64,000 nucleotides of DNA from CAXXOK01 sp001604115 (lineage in GTDB: Bacteria > Bacillota > Clostridia > Christensenellales > Aristaeellaceae): the NCBI GenBank assembly GCA_034928535.1, contig JAYFOV010000023.1, positions 35,692 to 99,691 on the forward strand, in the 5' to 3' direction. How positions within the stretch are numbered: position 1 is the first letter of the stretch; every line of letters begins with the position of its first letter. The notes beneath the pieces are model-generated. The model was not told where the DNA came from. It saw nothing but the letters and a program-made list of their open reading frames with translations, and did not search any database. Of this stretch, positions 22,815-31,811 are shown in pieces. Made by a program: the position numbers and the translations under genes.

Positions 22815-25373
22815 TCAAGCCTTTCGGTAGGCGGTATCCTCCAGGGGCAACTTGGTGCGCAGTTTACCATCCACCCGCATGCAGGCATGCGCTGCCGCCG
22901 GGGCTGTCGGGATGGTGGTGATTTCCCCCACACCCTTTGCGCCAAAGGCATTCTGATCCGGCGTTCCTTTTTCGATCAGGTGCACTTCGATGGGCGGCAC
23001 ATCCGTGGCACGCCACAGCCCCAACTTGCCATAGGTGGCCGTGGGGTAGCCGTTTTGCATGGGAAAATCCTCCGTGAAGGCGAACCCCAGCCCCATGACC
23101 ACGCCGCCCTCGATTTGCCCTTCGCAGCTGCGGGGATTGACCACGCGCCCCACATCATGGGCGGCAACCACGCGGGTCACGCGTTTGGTTTCATCCACGA
23201 TGACCACCTGCGCTGCATAGCCGTACGCCAAGTGGCTGATGGGGTTTGGCTTGTCGCTGCCCATGGGATCGGTAGGCTCGCCAAACTCGGCATAGTAGTG
23301 TGCGCCCTCCAGCGCGGTCAGGCTGCCAGCCTGTGCCAGCGCTTCCTTGAGCTGCAGCGCGGCGCGGCGCGCAGCCTCGCCTGTGAACAGCGTCTGGCGG
23401 CTGGCGGTAGATGTACCGCTGTTGGGGGTGATGGCCGTATCCGGCGCGGCGTGGATTACCATGCTGGGCGCAAGGCCGGTAGTCTGGCACACCATTTGCA
23501 CACACACCGTCGCCACGCCCTGCCCCATGCAGGCCGCCGAGGTGAGCACATAGGCTTTGCCCCCGCGTACGTCAATGGCCACACGGCCAAAATCCGGCAC
23601 GCCCACACCCAAGCCGCTGTTTTTCAGGCAGCCCGCAATGCCTGCATAGGGGCTGCTTTCATAGGCTTCCCGCACGGCAAGCAGGCACTCCGCAAAGGCG
23701 GTATCCTCACTGGCGACCTGCCCGTTGGGCAGCACCTCGCCGGGGCGGATGGCGTTGCGGTAGCGAATTTCCCACGGGGAAATGCCCACAAGCTCTGCCA
23801 GCAGGTTCAGGTTCTGCTCGGCGGCAAAACAGCTCTGGGTCACGCCAAAGCCGCGGAATGCGCCGCCCGGCACGTTATTGGTATAGACGCACAGCCCGGT
23901 GATATCCACATTCTGAAAATGATAGGGGCCGCCCGCATGCGTGCAGGCACGCTGGAGCACAGGGCCGCCCAGCGAGGCATAGGCGCCGCAATCGCTCACC
24001 AGCACGGCGCGCATGGCGGTCAGGTTCCCCTGCCGATCGCACGCCGTGGTCAAGTCCATTTCCATGGCGTGGCGCTTGGTGTGAATATTCAGGCTCTCCT
24101 GCCGGGTAAAGCGCACCTTGACAGGCAGGCCGGTCGCCCAAGCCATGAGCGCCGCATGGTGCTGCACGCTCATATCCTCCTTGCCGCCAAAGCCCCCGCC
24201 CACCAGCGCGCTGATGGAGCGCACCTTTTCCTTGGGCAGGCACAGCATGCGGGCAATGTCCCGCTGCTCATCATAGACGGACTGGCTGCCGGTGCGCAGC
24301 ACGATGCCGCCTTCCCCATCCGGCGCGGCGATGGCACACTCCGGTTCCATAAAGGCATGGTCGGTCTGCGGGGTGGAGTAGTGCCGCGTGACCACAAAGG
24401 CAGCCTCAGCGATAGCCTGATCCACATTGCCGCGCGTCAGCTGCTGGCGGCTGAGCAAATTGCCCTTCTCATGCAGCAAGGGCGCATCGGCCTGCAAGCC
24501 CTCGGCAGGGGTAAGCACGGGGGTCAACTCTTCGTAGGTCACGTCTATCAGCGCCAGCGCCTCGTCCAGCGTTTCCGGCGAGCGGGTCGCCACCAGCGCG
24601 ATGGCATCCCCGATGTAGCGGGTGATATCGCCCTGCGCGATCATTACATCCCAATCCGGCACCAGATGCCCAGTCTTGTTGAAAGGGACATCCGCCGCGG
24701 TGAGCACGCGCACCACATCCGGGTGCGCCTGAGCGCGGCTGGTGTCGATGCGCAGCACCCGCGCACGCGGGTAGCGGCTGCGCAGCGCCTTGGCATAGAT
24801 CATGCCGTCCAGCACGATGTCATCCACAAACTCACCGGTGCCCAGCACCTTGGCCACGGCATCCACACGTTTCATGTCCCGCCCTAAAAGCCCATCATCG
24901 GCGGCCATGGGCACAGGCGTGTTCTCACGGAAGTACGCCGCAGCCATGAGAATGGCATCCTCGATTTTTACATAGCCGGTGCAGCGGCATATGTTGCCGC
25001 GGATGGCCTGCTTGACCTGCGCACGCGTTGGCGCAGGCGTCACATCCAGCAGCGCCTTGGCGGAGATGACCATGCCCGGGATGCAAAAACCGCACTGCAC
25101 CGCGCCTGCCTGCGCAAAGCAGTGGGCGTAAACATCCTTCTCGCGCGGGGAAAGCCCCTCCACGGTAATCACGTGCTTGCCATCCGCCTTGCCGGTGGTC
25201 AGGATGCACGCGCGCAGTTTCTTGCCATCCACCAAAATGGTGCATGCGCCGCATGCGCCCTCGCCGCACCCGTTTTTCACGGAGGTCAGGCGGAGCACAT
25301 CACGCAGGTAGTCAATCAGCGGCATATCCTTTTCCGTTTGATGGGCCAGGCCGTTGACGGTGATGGTTGCCAT
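22815..25373 (-). CDS. xdhD: Fused [2Fe-2S]-molybdopterin hydroxylase (XdhD / selenium-dependent xanthine dehydrogenase type)
   Basis: An 852-residue protein from ATG 25373 (GGGGAG upstream). Residues 1-160 are the iron-sulphur subunit: NGCGEGACGACTILVDG (plant-type [2Fe-2S]) and QCGFCIPG with GNICRCTGY (second cluster). Residues about 175-852 are the molybdopterin subunit, with GGGFGGKEDMSV, GGAFRGFGVTQ, CMGQGVAT and the catalytic FGAKGVGEIT near the end. No FAD domain is fused. This architecture is that of E. coli XdhD and the selenium-dependent xanthine dehydrogenases of anaerobes, which carry a labile selenium ligand at Mo rather than selenocysteine; no in-frame UGA is present. Substrate is probably a purine. 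YgfK, encoded next to it, may be its electron partner. Confidence 0.9.
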   Translation of the reverse strand: MATITVNGLAHQTEKDMPLIDYLRDVLRLTSVKNGCGEGACGACTILVDGKKLRACILTTGKADGKHVITVEGLSPREKDVYAHCFAQAGAVQCGFCIPGMVISAKALLDVTPAPTRAQVKQAIRGNICRCTGYVKIEDAILMAAAYFRENTPVPMAADDGLLGRDMKRVDAVAKVLGTGEFVDDIVLDGMIYAKALRSRYPRARVLRIDTSRAQAHPDVVRVLTAADVPFNKTGHLVPDWDVMIAQGDITRYIGDAIALVATRSPETLDEALALIDVTYEELTPVLTPAEGLQADAPLLHEKGNLLSRQQLTRGNVDQAIAEAAFVVTRHYSTPQTDHAFMEPECAIAAPDGEGGIVLRTGSQSVYDEQRDIARMLCLPKEKVRSISALVGGGFGGKEDMSVQHHAALMAWATGLPVKVRFTRQESLNIHTKRHAMEMDLTTACDRQGNLTAMRAVLVSDCGAYASLGGPVLQRACTHAGGPYHFQNVDITGLCVYTNNVPGGAFRGFGVTQSCFAAEQNLNLLAELVGISPWEIRYRNAIRPGEVLPNGQVASEDTAFAECLLAVREAYESSPYAGIAGCLKNSGLGVGVPDFGRVAIDVRGGKAYVLTSAACMGQGVATVCVQMVCQTTGLAPSMVIHAAPDTAITPNSGTSTASRQTLFTGEAARRAALQLKEALAQAGSLTALEGAHYYAEFGEPTDPMGSDKPNPISHLAYGYAAQVVIVDETKRVTRVVAAHDVGRVVNPRSCEGQIEGGVVMGLGFAFTEDFPMQNGYPTATYGKLGLWRATDVPPIEVHLIEKGTPDQNAFGAKGVGEITTIPTAPAAAHACMRVDGKLRTKLPLEDTAYRKA

Positions 25374-25583
25374 GGCATTCTCCCCTTTGACTGCACACAA
25401 GGTGCAGATGTAGGCTGCCGTTGTGCTGGATCGGTAGTCGGTAGGTGAGCAGAGCTGGGGGCGCAGCTTGGCGCTTGCCCCCGCAATGTGCGCTGGCAGG
25501 CTTCCGCTCGCATGCCGCACAGCCCGCCGCTGATGTTTGTTTACAGGTCACTGCCGTTATGGATACTATCCAAATCCTGAATG

Positions 25584-25697
25584 TTTCATAGATCGCAAGC
25601 GCTTTTGTTCTGTGGCGAGGAGCGGAAGCGAAGGCGCAGCGGGGCTGCACCAACCTTTCGCGGCGAAGCCATAGGGGAAAGCGTTTGCGAGATGAAA
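25584..25697. repeat. Long inverted repeat in the ygfK-xdhD gap
   Basis: TTTCAT (25584-25589) and CGCAAGCGCTTT (25594-25605) pair with AAAGCGTTTGCG (25678-25689) and ATGAAA (25692-25697), with one G-T type mismatch, around about 70 nt of GC-rich sequence. It fills most of the 333-bp gap between two co-directional genes (25374-25706), otherwise empty, and may modulate transcription or stability between them. Confidence 0.5.
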
Positions 25698-25706
25698 GCG
25701 TTACGC

Positions 25707-28673
25707 TTATGAAACAGTATGAGCCGTCGCGGCCAGCCAAGGCATGGCGACCAGCGTTTGCCGCATGAGCGCGGCCACCTGCGGCGGCAGGGCAGGATCA
25801 TCCTGCGTGGCGGTGAACACGCGGCCGTCCAGCCGCACCTTCAGGGTGCCGTCCGCAAGGCGCGTCCAGCCGGGGTTATGGCTGTCCAGCAGCGCGGCTT
25901 CATCCACAAACCAGGTGAGCTTGTCCAGATAGGGCGCGCTGTCATAGGGGCAGAAGGTGGCGCAGTTGCCGCACTCATTACAGCGCCCGTCGATGTGCAC
26001 GATCTGCGGCGCGCCGTCCACCCAGACTGTTTCATTGGCGCGGTTGGGGCACACATCCACGCACGCCAGGCACACTGTATCACAGCCCATGCAGCGCGCA
26101 AATTCCTGCTGGGTTTCCCCTGCATCCTGCATGGTGCCGCGCCGGGTGAGCAGTTCCGCCGCCGGGGTGGCGCAGTGGCAGGCCGTGGGCACGGTGCCCA
26201 GAATATCTTCCGTGACAGCCTGCGCATCGGCAATGGCCTCCACCACGGTGGCCGGGCCGCGCAGGGCATCGCCTGCGACAAAGATTTGCCCGCCCTGCAT
26301 GCGGGATGTGGGTCGCCCGCCCTTGCCCAGCGCGACCCCTTCGGCCTCCAGCGCCGCGGCATCGGGTTTTTCGCCGATGGCGGCAATGAGCGTATCGCAG
26401 GGCATGGTCAGGGTTTCGCCGGTCGGCTCCGGGCTGCGGCGACCGCTTGCATCCGGCTCGCCCAGGCGCATCTGCTGGCACAAAAGTGCGCCGTCGGCCC
26501 AGGTCGCCGGCGCGAGCAGCTCCCGGAACACCACGCCATCGGCGATGGCAAGGCGGTACTCCTCCTCATCGGCCGGCATTTCAAACTTGGTGCGGCGGTA
26601 CACGATGGTTACGGTGTCCACACCCGGCAGGCGCGTGGCGGCGCGCGCCGCGTCCATGGCCGTGTTGCCTGCACCGCACACCACCACATGTTTGCCCACG
26701 GCCAGCGTTTCCGGGTGTTTCTTGGCCGCCGTCAGGAAGTGCAGCGCGTTCATCTCCCCCGCGATGCCCAGCTTTCCGGCCACCTGAGCACCCAGGCACA
26801 GCACCACGTGCGTGAAACCTTCGCGGAGCAGCGCCTGCGCGGAGGGCGCGCGGGTGTTGAGCTTGACCGTCACATTCAGCTGGGTGAGCAACGCGGCATC
26901 CTTGTCAATGTGCGCGTCCGGGATGCGGAAGGCGGGCAGAACATCCCGCACCACGCCACCCAGCGCGTCTTTTTCATCAAACAGGGTCACCTGTGCGCCT
27001 TCGCGCGCCAGAAAATAGGCACTCGCCATGCCGGCAGGGCCGCCGCCGACAACCGCCACACGCTCGGCACGTGTTGCACGCGGCGCCAGTGTGGGCAAAA
27101 ACGCATCAAACCCGCGCTCCGCCGCCAGCAGTTTTACATCGCGGATGTGCAGCGGCTCCTCATACTGGTTGCGCACACAGCTGCCCATGCAGCGGTGGTT
27201 GCAGATGGCGCCGGTCATGAAGGGCAGGGCGTTTTTTTCGCAGATGACGGCAAGCGCCTCGCCGTAGCGCCCCTGCGATACCAACTCCATATAGGCCGGA
27301 ATATCCTGATGGATGGGGCACCCGTCCGCGCAGGGCGCCATGGAACAGTCGATCAGCGGCACCTTGCGCGCCCCCTTGTGCGGCGGCTCCGGCTTTAAGG
27401 GACGGCGGTAGCGCGGATCGCTCAGGCTTTGCGCAGCCAAAGCAGCCAGTTTGTCCATATCCACCCCGGCAAAAGGGCGATACGCCTTGGCGGCCAGCAG
27501 GCGCGCCATGGGCTGCAGGCGGTTGTAGCCGCCGGGCTTGAGCAGCGTGGTCGCCAGCGTGATCGGCCAGATGCCCGCATCATACAATTCGCCAATGTTG
27601 CGCTCATCCGCGCCGCCGGAGTAGCTCACCCACATCTTGCCGGCAAACGCCGTTTCCAGCTTTTGCGCCAGGTGGATGGTCAGCGGCCAGAGCGCCTTGC
27701 CGCTCATGTACATCTCCTCGCCCGGCAGTTCTCCGCGGGTGATGCCCACGGGGAATGTGTTGCTAAGCTTGAGCCCAAACTGCAGGCCGCGCGCCTGCGC
27801 CCGCGCGAGCAGCCGCCCGAACATCGGCACTGCGTCGGCCATTTGCAGGTCGCTGTTGAAGTGATGGTCGTCAAAAGCCACGGCCTCGTAGCCCAGCGCA
27901 TCCATGGTGTTGCGCGCAAATGTGTAGCCCAGCAGCGTTGGGTTGCATTTGACGAAGGTATGGAGCCCTTTTTCCTCAATGAGGTAGGTGGCGATGCGCT
28001 CGATCTCCTCCGGGGGGCAGCCGTGCAGGGTGGAAAGCGTAATGCTCTTGCACACTTTGGCGTCAAAGGCATCCACATCGGCGGCGCTCAGCCCTGCAAA
28101 ACGATGCAGGTTATGCTCAGTCCATGCGGCGCAGGCCTGCCACACGGCGCTTTGGCGCGCATCCTTGAGCCCTTCGATAAAACGATCCATCTTGGGCAGT
28201 TGGATGCCCGCCAGATCATACCCTACGCTCATGTTGAACACAAAGCCATCCCGCGCGCCCAGCCCAAACGTCTGGCTCACCAGTTTTAAGGCAAACCAAG
28301 CCTTTACATACTCGTCAAAGGCATCCGGCACGGTCAGTTCTGTGCTCCACTCCACATTGTAGCCTTCCGCGCCGGCCAGGATGCAGGGCTTGCTCACCGG
28401 CAGATCCTCGCCATCCAGCTTTTGCACGGTTTTCAGCTCAAAGAAGCGCGCGCCGCCCGCATAGGCTGCAATCAGATTTTGCGCCAATTGCGTATGGGGG
28501 CCTGCCGCAGGGCCGAACGGCGTTTCCGGCGCTTCACCGAAGATGGACAGGCGCTTGCCGCCCTCATGGCGGTAGGGTGCGCGCACGTCAAACAGGGAAC
28601 CGTCCGCGGCAAACTCGGTCAAAACCTGCTCCATAAGCTCCGGGAAAGGAATGGGGCGCATACGGTCGCTCAT
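25707..28673 (-). CDS. ygfK: YgfK, putative selenate-reductase-type iron-sulphur flavoprotein
   Basis: A 988-residue protein from ATG 28673 (AAAGGAG upstream). The N-terminal 420 residues follow the dihydroorotate/dihydropyrimidine-dehydrogenase-like barrel (FGPAAGPHTQLAQN, FVKCNPTLLGY). The middle has a GltD-like cysteine region (DGCPIHQDIPAYMEL, CNHRCMGSCV) and two Rossmann folds (VAVVGGGPAGMASAYFLA; VVVCGAGNTAMDAA). The C-terminus carries ferredoxin clusters: CMGCDTVCLACVDVCP and CNECGNCATFCP. The family sits in the E. coli yge/ygf cluster and its homologues in gut anaerobes are linked to uric acid degradation. A likely role is reductive or electron-bifurcating chemistry with the molybdenum hydroxylase; the exact reaction is not settled. 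Confidence 0.92.
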   Translation of the reverse strand: MSDRMRPIPFPELMEQVLTEFAADGSLFDVRAPYRHEGGKRLSIFGEAPETPFGPAAGPHTQLAQNLIAAYAGGARFFELKTVQKLDGEDLPVSKPCILAGAEGYNVEWSTELTVPDAFDEYVKAWFALKLVSQTFGLGARDGFVFNMSVGYDLAGIQLPKMDRFIEGLKDARQSAVWQACAAWTEHNLHRFAGLSAADVDAFDAKVCKSITLSTLHGCPPEEIERIATYLIEEKGLHTFVKCNPTLLGYTFARNTMDALGYEAVAFDDHHFNSDLQMADAVPMFGRLLARAQARGLQFGLKLSNTFPVGITRGELPGEEMYMSGKALWPLTIHLAQKLETAFAGKMWVSYSGGADERNIGELYDAGIWPITLATTLLKPGGYNRLQPMARLLAAKAYRPFAGVDMDKLAALAAQSLSDPRYRRPLKPEPPHKGARKVPLIDCSMAPCADGCPIHQDIPAYMELVSQGRYGEALAVICEKNALPFMTGAICNHRCMGSCVRNQYEEPLHIRDVKLLAAERGFDAFLPTLAPRATRAERVAVVGGGPAGMASAYFLAREGAQVTLFDEKDALGGVVRDVLPAFRIPDAHIDKDAALLTQLNVTVKLNTRAPSAQALLREGFTHVVLCLGAQVAGKLGIAGEMNALHFLTAAKKHPETLAVGKHVVVCGAGNTAMDAARAATRLPGVDTVTIVYRRTKFEMPADEEEYRLAIADGVVFRELLAPATWADGALLCQQMRLGEPDASGRRSPEPTGETLTMPCDTLIAAIGEKPDAAALEAEGVALGKGGRPTSRMQGGQIFVAGDALRGPATVVEAIADAQAVTEDILGTVPTACHCATPAAELLTRRGTMQDAGETQQEFARCMGCDTVCLACVDVCPNRANETVWVDGAPQIVHIDGRCNECGNCATFCPYDSAPYLDKLTWFVDEAALLDSHNPGWTRLADGTLKVRLDGRVFTATQDDPALPPQVAALMRQTLVAMPWLAATAHTVS

Positions 28674-28863
28674 GCGAAATCGCTCCTTTGTATTGGTTTG
28701 CAAGGGCTTATGCAGATCCAGCTTCGGTTTGGGCTTCCAGCGCAAGGGCAGCAAAAGGGATCATGCCGCACGGGGCATGCAGGGCAGGGCACAGCGGTGC
28801 TGAGCCAAGCCTGACGCACAGCCGCAGGGCAAGCGCCGCCTACGCTGCCGGCGTGTATTCCCA

Positions 28864-30195
28864 TCACGCGTTGATGCGCTGCCACAGCCCTCGGGCGGCC
28901 TCCCGGCAGTGTGCCAGTACAGCCTGTTTGTCCACGCCGATCAGTTCACGCTCGCGCATTCTCACCTTGCCGTCGATCACGGTATGGATCACGTTACGGC
29001 CACTCATGCCAAAGAGCACATGCCCGCCGAGGTTGGTTTCGTCCATCGGGGTCAGGGGCGTGTAGTCCAGGGCGATCACATCCGCCGCAGCGCCCACCTT
29101 GAGCACGCCCAGCTCCCGCCCAAAATACTGTGTGGCGAGCTTGGCGTTGTTGTCAAAGAGCATCTGGGGTGCTTCCGCCCAGGCCGTAGTCGCATCATGC
29201 AGGTGGTGTTGGTGCAGCAGTTTGGCCACCTTCAGGCTCTCCAGCATGTCGTTGGTGTACCCGTCCGTGCCCAGCCCCACACACACGCCTTTGTGCAGCA
29301 TGGCGATGGTCGGCGGGCAGCCGATGGCGTTACCCATGTTGCTCTCAGGGTTGTGAGCCACCTTGGCGCCCGTTTCGGCAAGCAGGTCTATCTCGGCCTC
29401 GCTCACATGGGTGCAATGGCCGCAGATCGTGTTGGGGCCGAGGATGCCGTAATCATGCAACCGGTACACCGGACGCTTGCCGTGCTCTTTCAAACAGGCA
29501 TATACATCCTCAATGCCTTCCGCCACATGGATGTGGTAGCCCGAGTCCTCCGGCGCCTGCGCAACGCAATAGTCCAGCGTCTGGTTGGACAGGGTGAACT
29601 GCGCATGCATGCCAAACAGCCCGGCCAAAAGACCGGACTTGTCCTTACGGGCATAGTCCAGGAAGGCCACGTTTTCCTGCACGCCGGCGCGCATCTTGTC
29701 CGCGCCGTCGCGGTCGCTCACCTCATAGCACAGGTTGGCGCGCACGCCATAGTGGGTGGCGCTGTCGGCAATGGCAAACAGGCTCCCTTCGATCTGCCCA
29801 TAGCTGGCGTGGTGGTCAAACATCGTAGTCACGCCGTTTTCAATACAGTCGATCATCGTGGCGTCAGCGCTCAGGCGGGTTTCCGGCAGCATCAGGTGGC
29901 GGTCCAGCGTCCACCACAAGCCATCCAGAATATCCAAAAAGCCCTTGGGGTTGTAGTTTTGAATGGCCATGCCGCGCGCGAACGCAGAGTAAATGTGTCC
30001 ATGGGCATTGATGAGCCCCGGCATGATCACGCCGCCATGCGCATCCACAAACTCCGCATCCGGGTAGCGGGCGGTCAGCACCGCCGTGGCGCCGATATCA
30101 GCAATTTTGCCCCCGTCCATGGCCACGCAGCCATCCGGCAGGTATGGGGTTTGCGCGTCCCGGGTGATCAGGCGGCCATTTCCCAAAAGCAGCAT
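28864..30195 (-). CDS. ssnA: SsnA, putative amidohydrolase/aminohydrolase
   Basis: A 443-residue metal-dependent amidohydrolase. I chose ATG 30195, 8 nt after AAGGAG; an ATG 6 bp upstream is too near that site. Motifs: NAHGHIYSAF (HxH), MFDHHASYG, HIHVAEGIED (metal His), HCTHVSEAE and GLGTDGYTND (metal Asp). The family relates to guanine deaminase and chlorohydrolases, and SsnA is a constant member of the ygf cluster. A role in hydrolysing a ring intermediate of purine/urate breakdown is likely. The upstream mocA-like gene ends 6 bp before the start, so the two are coupled. Confidence 0.92.
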   Translation of the reverse strand: MLLLGNGRLITRDAQTPYLPDGCVAMDGGKIADIGATAVLTARYPDAEFVDAHGGVIMPGLINAHGHIYSAFARGMAIQNYNPKGFLDILDGLWWTLDRHLMLPETRLSADATMIDCIENGVTTMFDHHASYGQIEGSLFAIADSATHYGVRANLCYEVSDRDGADKMRAGVQENVAFLDYARKDKSGLLAGLFGMHAQFTLSNQTLDYCVAQAPEDSGYHIHVAEGIEDVYACLKEHGKRPVYRLHDYGILGPNTICGHCTHVSEAEIDLLAETGAKVAHNPESNMGNAIGCPPTIAMLHKGVCVGLGTDGYTNDMLESLKVAKLLHQHHLHDATTAWAEAPQMLFDNNAKLATQYFGRELGVLKVGAAADVIALDYTPLTPMDETNLGGHVLFGMSGRNVIHTVIDGKVRMRERELIGVDKQAVLAHCREAARGLWQRINA

Positions 30196-30200
30196 GGTCA

Positions 30201-30782
30201 TCACTCCTTCTGTTCTGTCCAAAATGCGGCCATGGCCGCCAAAGTTTCGGGGGTATCCACATCGGCGAGTTCCTCGGCAAAGGATGCCTGCACGGTGCGC
30301 ACCAGCTCCGGATGGCGGCGGATGACCGTGACCCCGGCTTCTCCCTCCGCCAGCGCTGCCAGCGCCGGGTAGGTCGCAGGCGGGAAAATGGCGGGGTTGC
30401 CCTCGCGCCCTGCAAATGCTGCGCGCACGATGCAATCCGGGTGCGCGGCATATTCCCGCAGCACAGCGCGGATAGTATCGTTCGTGAGCAAAGGTTGATC
30501 CCCCACGCAAAAAAGGCAGCCGTCCGTGCCTGCCAGCGCTGCCAGCCCGATGCGGATGGTATCGCGCACTTCCGGCTCACTGTGCAGGATGCAGCGAAAG
30601 CCCCGCGCCGCCGCCAATGCCTGCACGGCTGGGCTGCGGGTCACCACCACGGTATCCAGCTCCGGCGGCAGGACGTCCAGCAGACAGGCCAGCACCGGCC
30701 TGCCCAAAAAATCCGCCAGCAGTTTGTTGCTGCCAAAGCGCACGCTCTCCCCTGAGGCCAGCACTACACAACCGATGTTCAA
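30201..30782 (-). CDS. mocA: MocA/YgfJ-like molybdenum cofactor cytidylyltransferase
   Basis: A 193-residue NTP-transferase. It has the nucleotide-binding VVLASGESVRFGSNKLLADF and LFCVGDQPLL, the hallmark of MocA/MobA-type enzymes. MocA makes the cytosine dinucleotide form of Mo-molybdopterin used by xanthine-dehydrogenase-family enzymes, so it would mature the two hydroxylases of this island. The E. coli homologue ygfJ has the same neighbours (ygfK, ssnA). It is followed at once by ssnA. Confidence 0.9.
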   Translation of the reverse strand: MNIGCVVLASGESVRFGSNKLLADFLGRPVLACLLDVLPPELDTVVVTRSPAVQALAAARGFRCILHSEPEVRDTIRIGLAALAGTDGCLFCVGDQPLLTNDTIRAVLREYAAHPDCIVRAAFAGREGNPAIFPPATYPALAALAEGEAGVTVIRRHPELVRTVQASFAEELADVDTPETLAAMAAFWTEQKE

Positions 30783-30854
30783 CCTTTCCGCCCCCCTCCG
30801 GTCGAAAAAGAAAGCACGCCGGACGGTACTGCGTGTGGCCGCCCGGCGCAGAGT

Positions 30855-31793
30855 TTAATGGATGGTGGTGCCCGTCAGGCCGCGCACGCCGTCGCGCGCG
30901 CGTTCCAGCTGGGTGATGAGCGCGGTGCGCCCGGGTTTGCCGCGCACAAAATCCACCGCGGCCTGCACTTTGGGTTTCATGGAACCCTCCGCAAAATGCC
31001 CCTCCGCAAGGTACTGCTCCGCCAGCGATACCGGCAGGTCACTGAGCCATTGCTGATCCGGCTTCCCAAAACGGATGGCCACTTTTTCCACCGCAGTGAG
31101 GATCATCAGGGTGTCCGCGTCCAGCGTATCGGCCATGAGGGCGCTGGCCAGATCCTTATCGATCACCGCGCCGATGCCGCTGAGGTGATGCCCCTCCGCC
31201 ACCACGGGGATGCCGCCGCCACCGGCAGCCACGACGATTTGCCCCGCGTCCAGCAGCGCTTGTACGGTTTCGATTTCCATGATCTCAATGGGCTTGGGGG
31301 ATGCGACCACGCGCCGGTAGCCGCGTCCGGAATCTTCCACCACGGTCCAGCCCTTGTCGCGCACCTTCTCCTCGGCTTCCTCGCGGGTCATGAAAGTGCC
31401 GATGGGCTTGGTGGGTTTCAAAAAGGCGGGATCGTCCCGATCCACACGCACTTGGGTGAGCACGGTGGAAACCGCCTTGTGAATGTCCCGGTCAATCAGC
31501 TCCTCGCGGAGCGCGTTTTGCAGGTCATAGCCGATATAGCCCTGGCTCATGGCCACGCACACGGATAGCGGCGCGGGCGGCTCCTGATACTTGGCGGCGT
31601 ATTCCTGCATGGCGATTTGCAGCATGCCCACCTGCGGCCCGTTGCCGTGGGAGAGGATGATCTCATGACCATCCTCCACCAGATCGGCAATGGCCTTGGC
31701 GGTCAGCTTGACGGCCTTCATTTGTTCCGGCAGGGTTTTGCCCAAGGCGTTGCCGCCCAAGGCGATGACCAGTCGTTTGCCTTTGCGTTGCAT
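30855..31793 (-). CDS. arcC: Carbamate kinase (ArcC/YqeA-like)
   Basis: A 312-residue amino-acid kinase-fold protein with KRLVIALGGNALGK (phosphate binding), LSHGNGPQVGML, VAAGGGGIPV and IDKDLASALMA, all standard for carbamate kinase. It converts carbamoyl phosphate plus ADP to ATP, CO2 and ammonia. Just upstream is YgeW, a carbamoyltransferase-like protein, so a carbamoyl group released from a purine breakdown product would be turned into ATP here by substrate-level phosphorylation. GGGAG stands 7 nt before the ATG. Confidence 0.95.
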   Translation of the reverse strand: MQRKGKRLVIALGGNALGKTLPEQMKAVKLTAKAIADLVEDGHEIILSHGNGPQVGMLQIAMQEYAAKYQEPPAPLSVCVAMSQGYIGYDLQNALREELIDRDIHKAVSTVLTQVRVDRDDPAFLKPTKPIGTFMTREEAEEKVRDKGWTVVEDSGRGYRRVVASPKPIEIMEIETVQALLDAGQIVVAAGGGGIPVVAEGHHLSGIGAVIDKDLASALMADTLDADTLMILTAVEKVAIRFGKPDQQWLSDLPVSLAEQYLAEGHFAEGSMKPKVQAAVDFVRGKPGRTALITQLERARDGVRGLTGTTIH

Positions 31794-31811
31794 ACCAACA
31801 CTCCCGACCCG

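Noticed and set aside
22815..25373. Selenoprotein with selenocysteine in the fused molybdenum hydroxylase
   Set aside because: No in-frame UGA interrupts the gene. Enzymes of this type carry selenium as a labile ligand of molybdenum instead.
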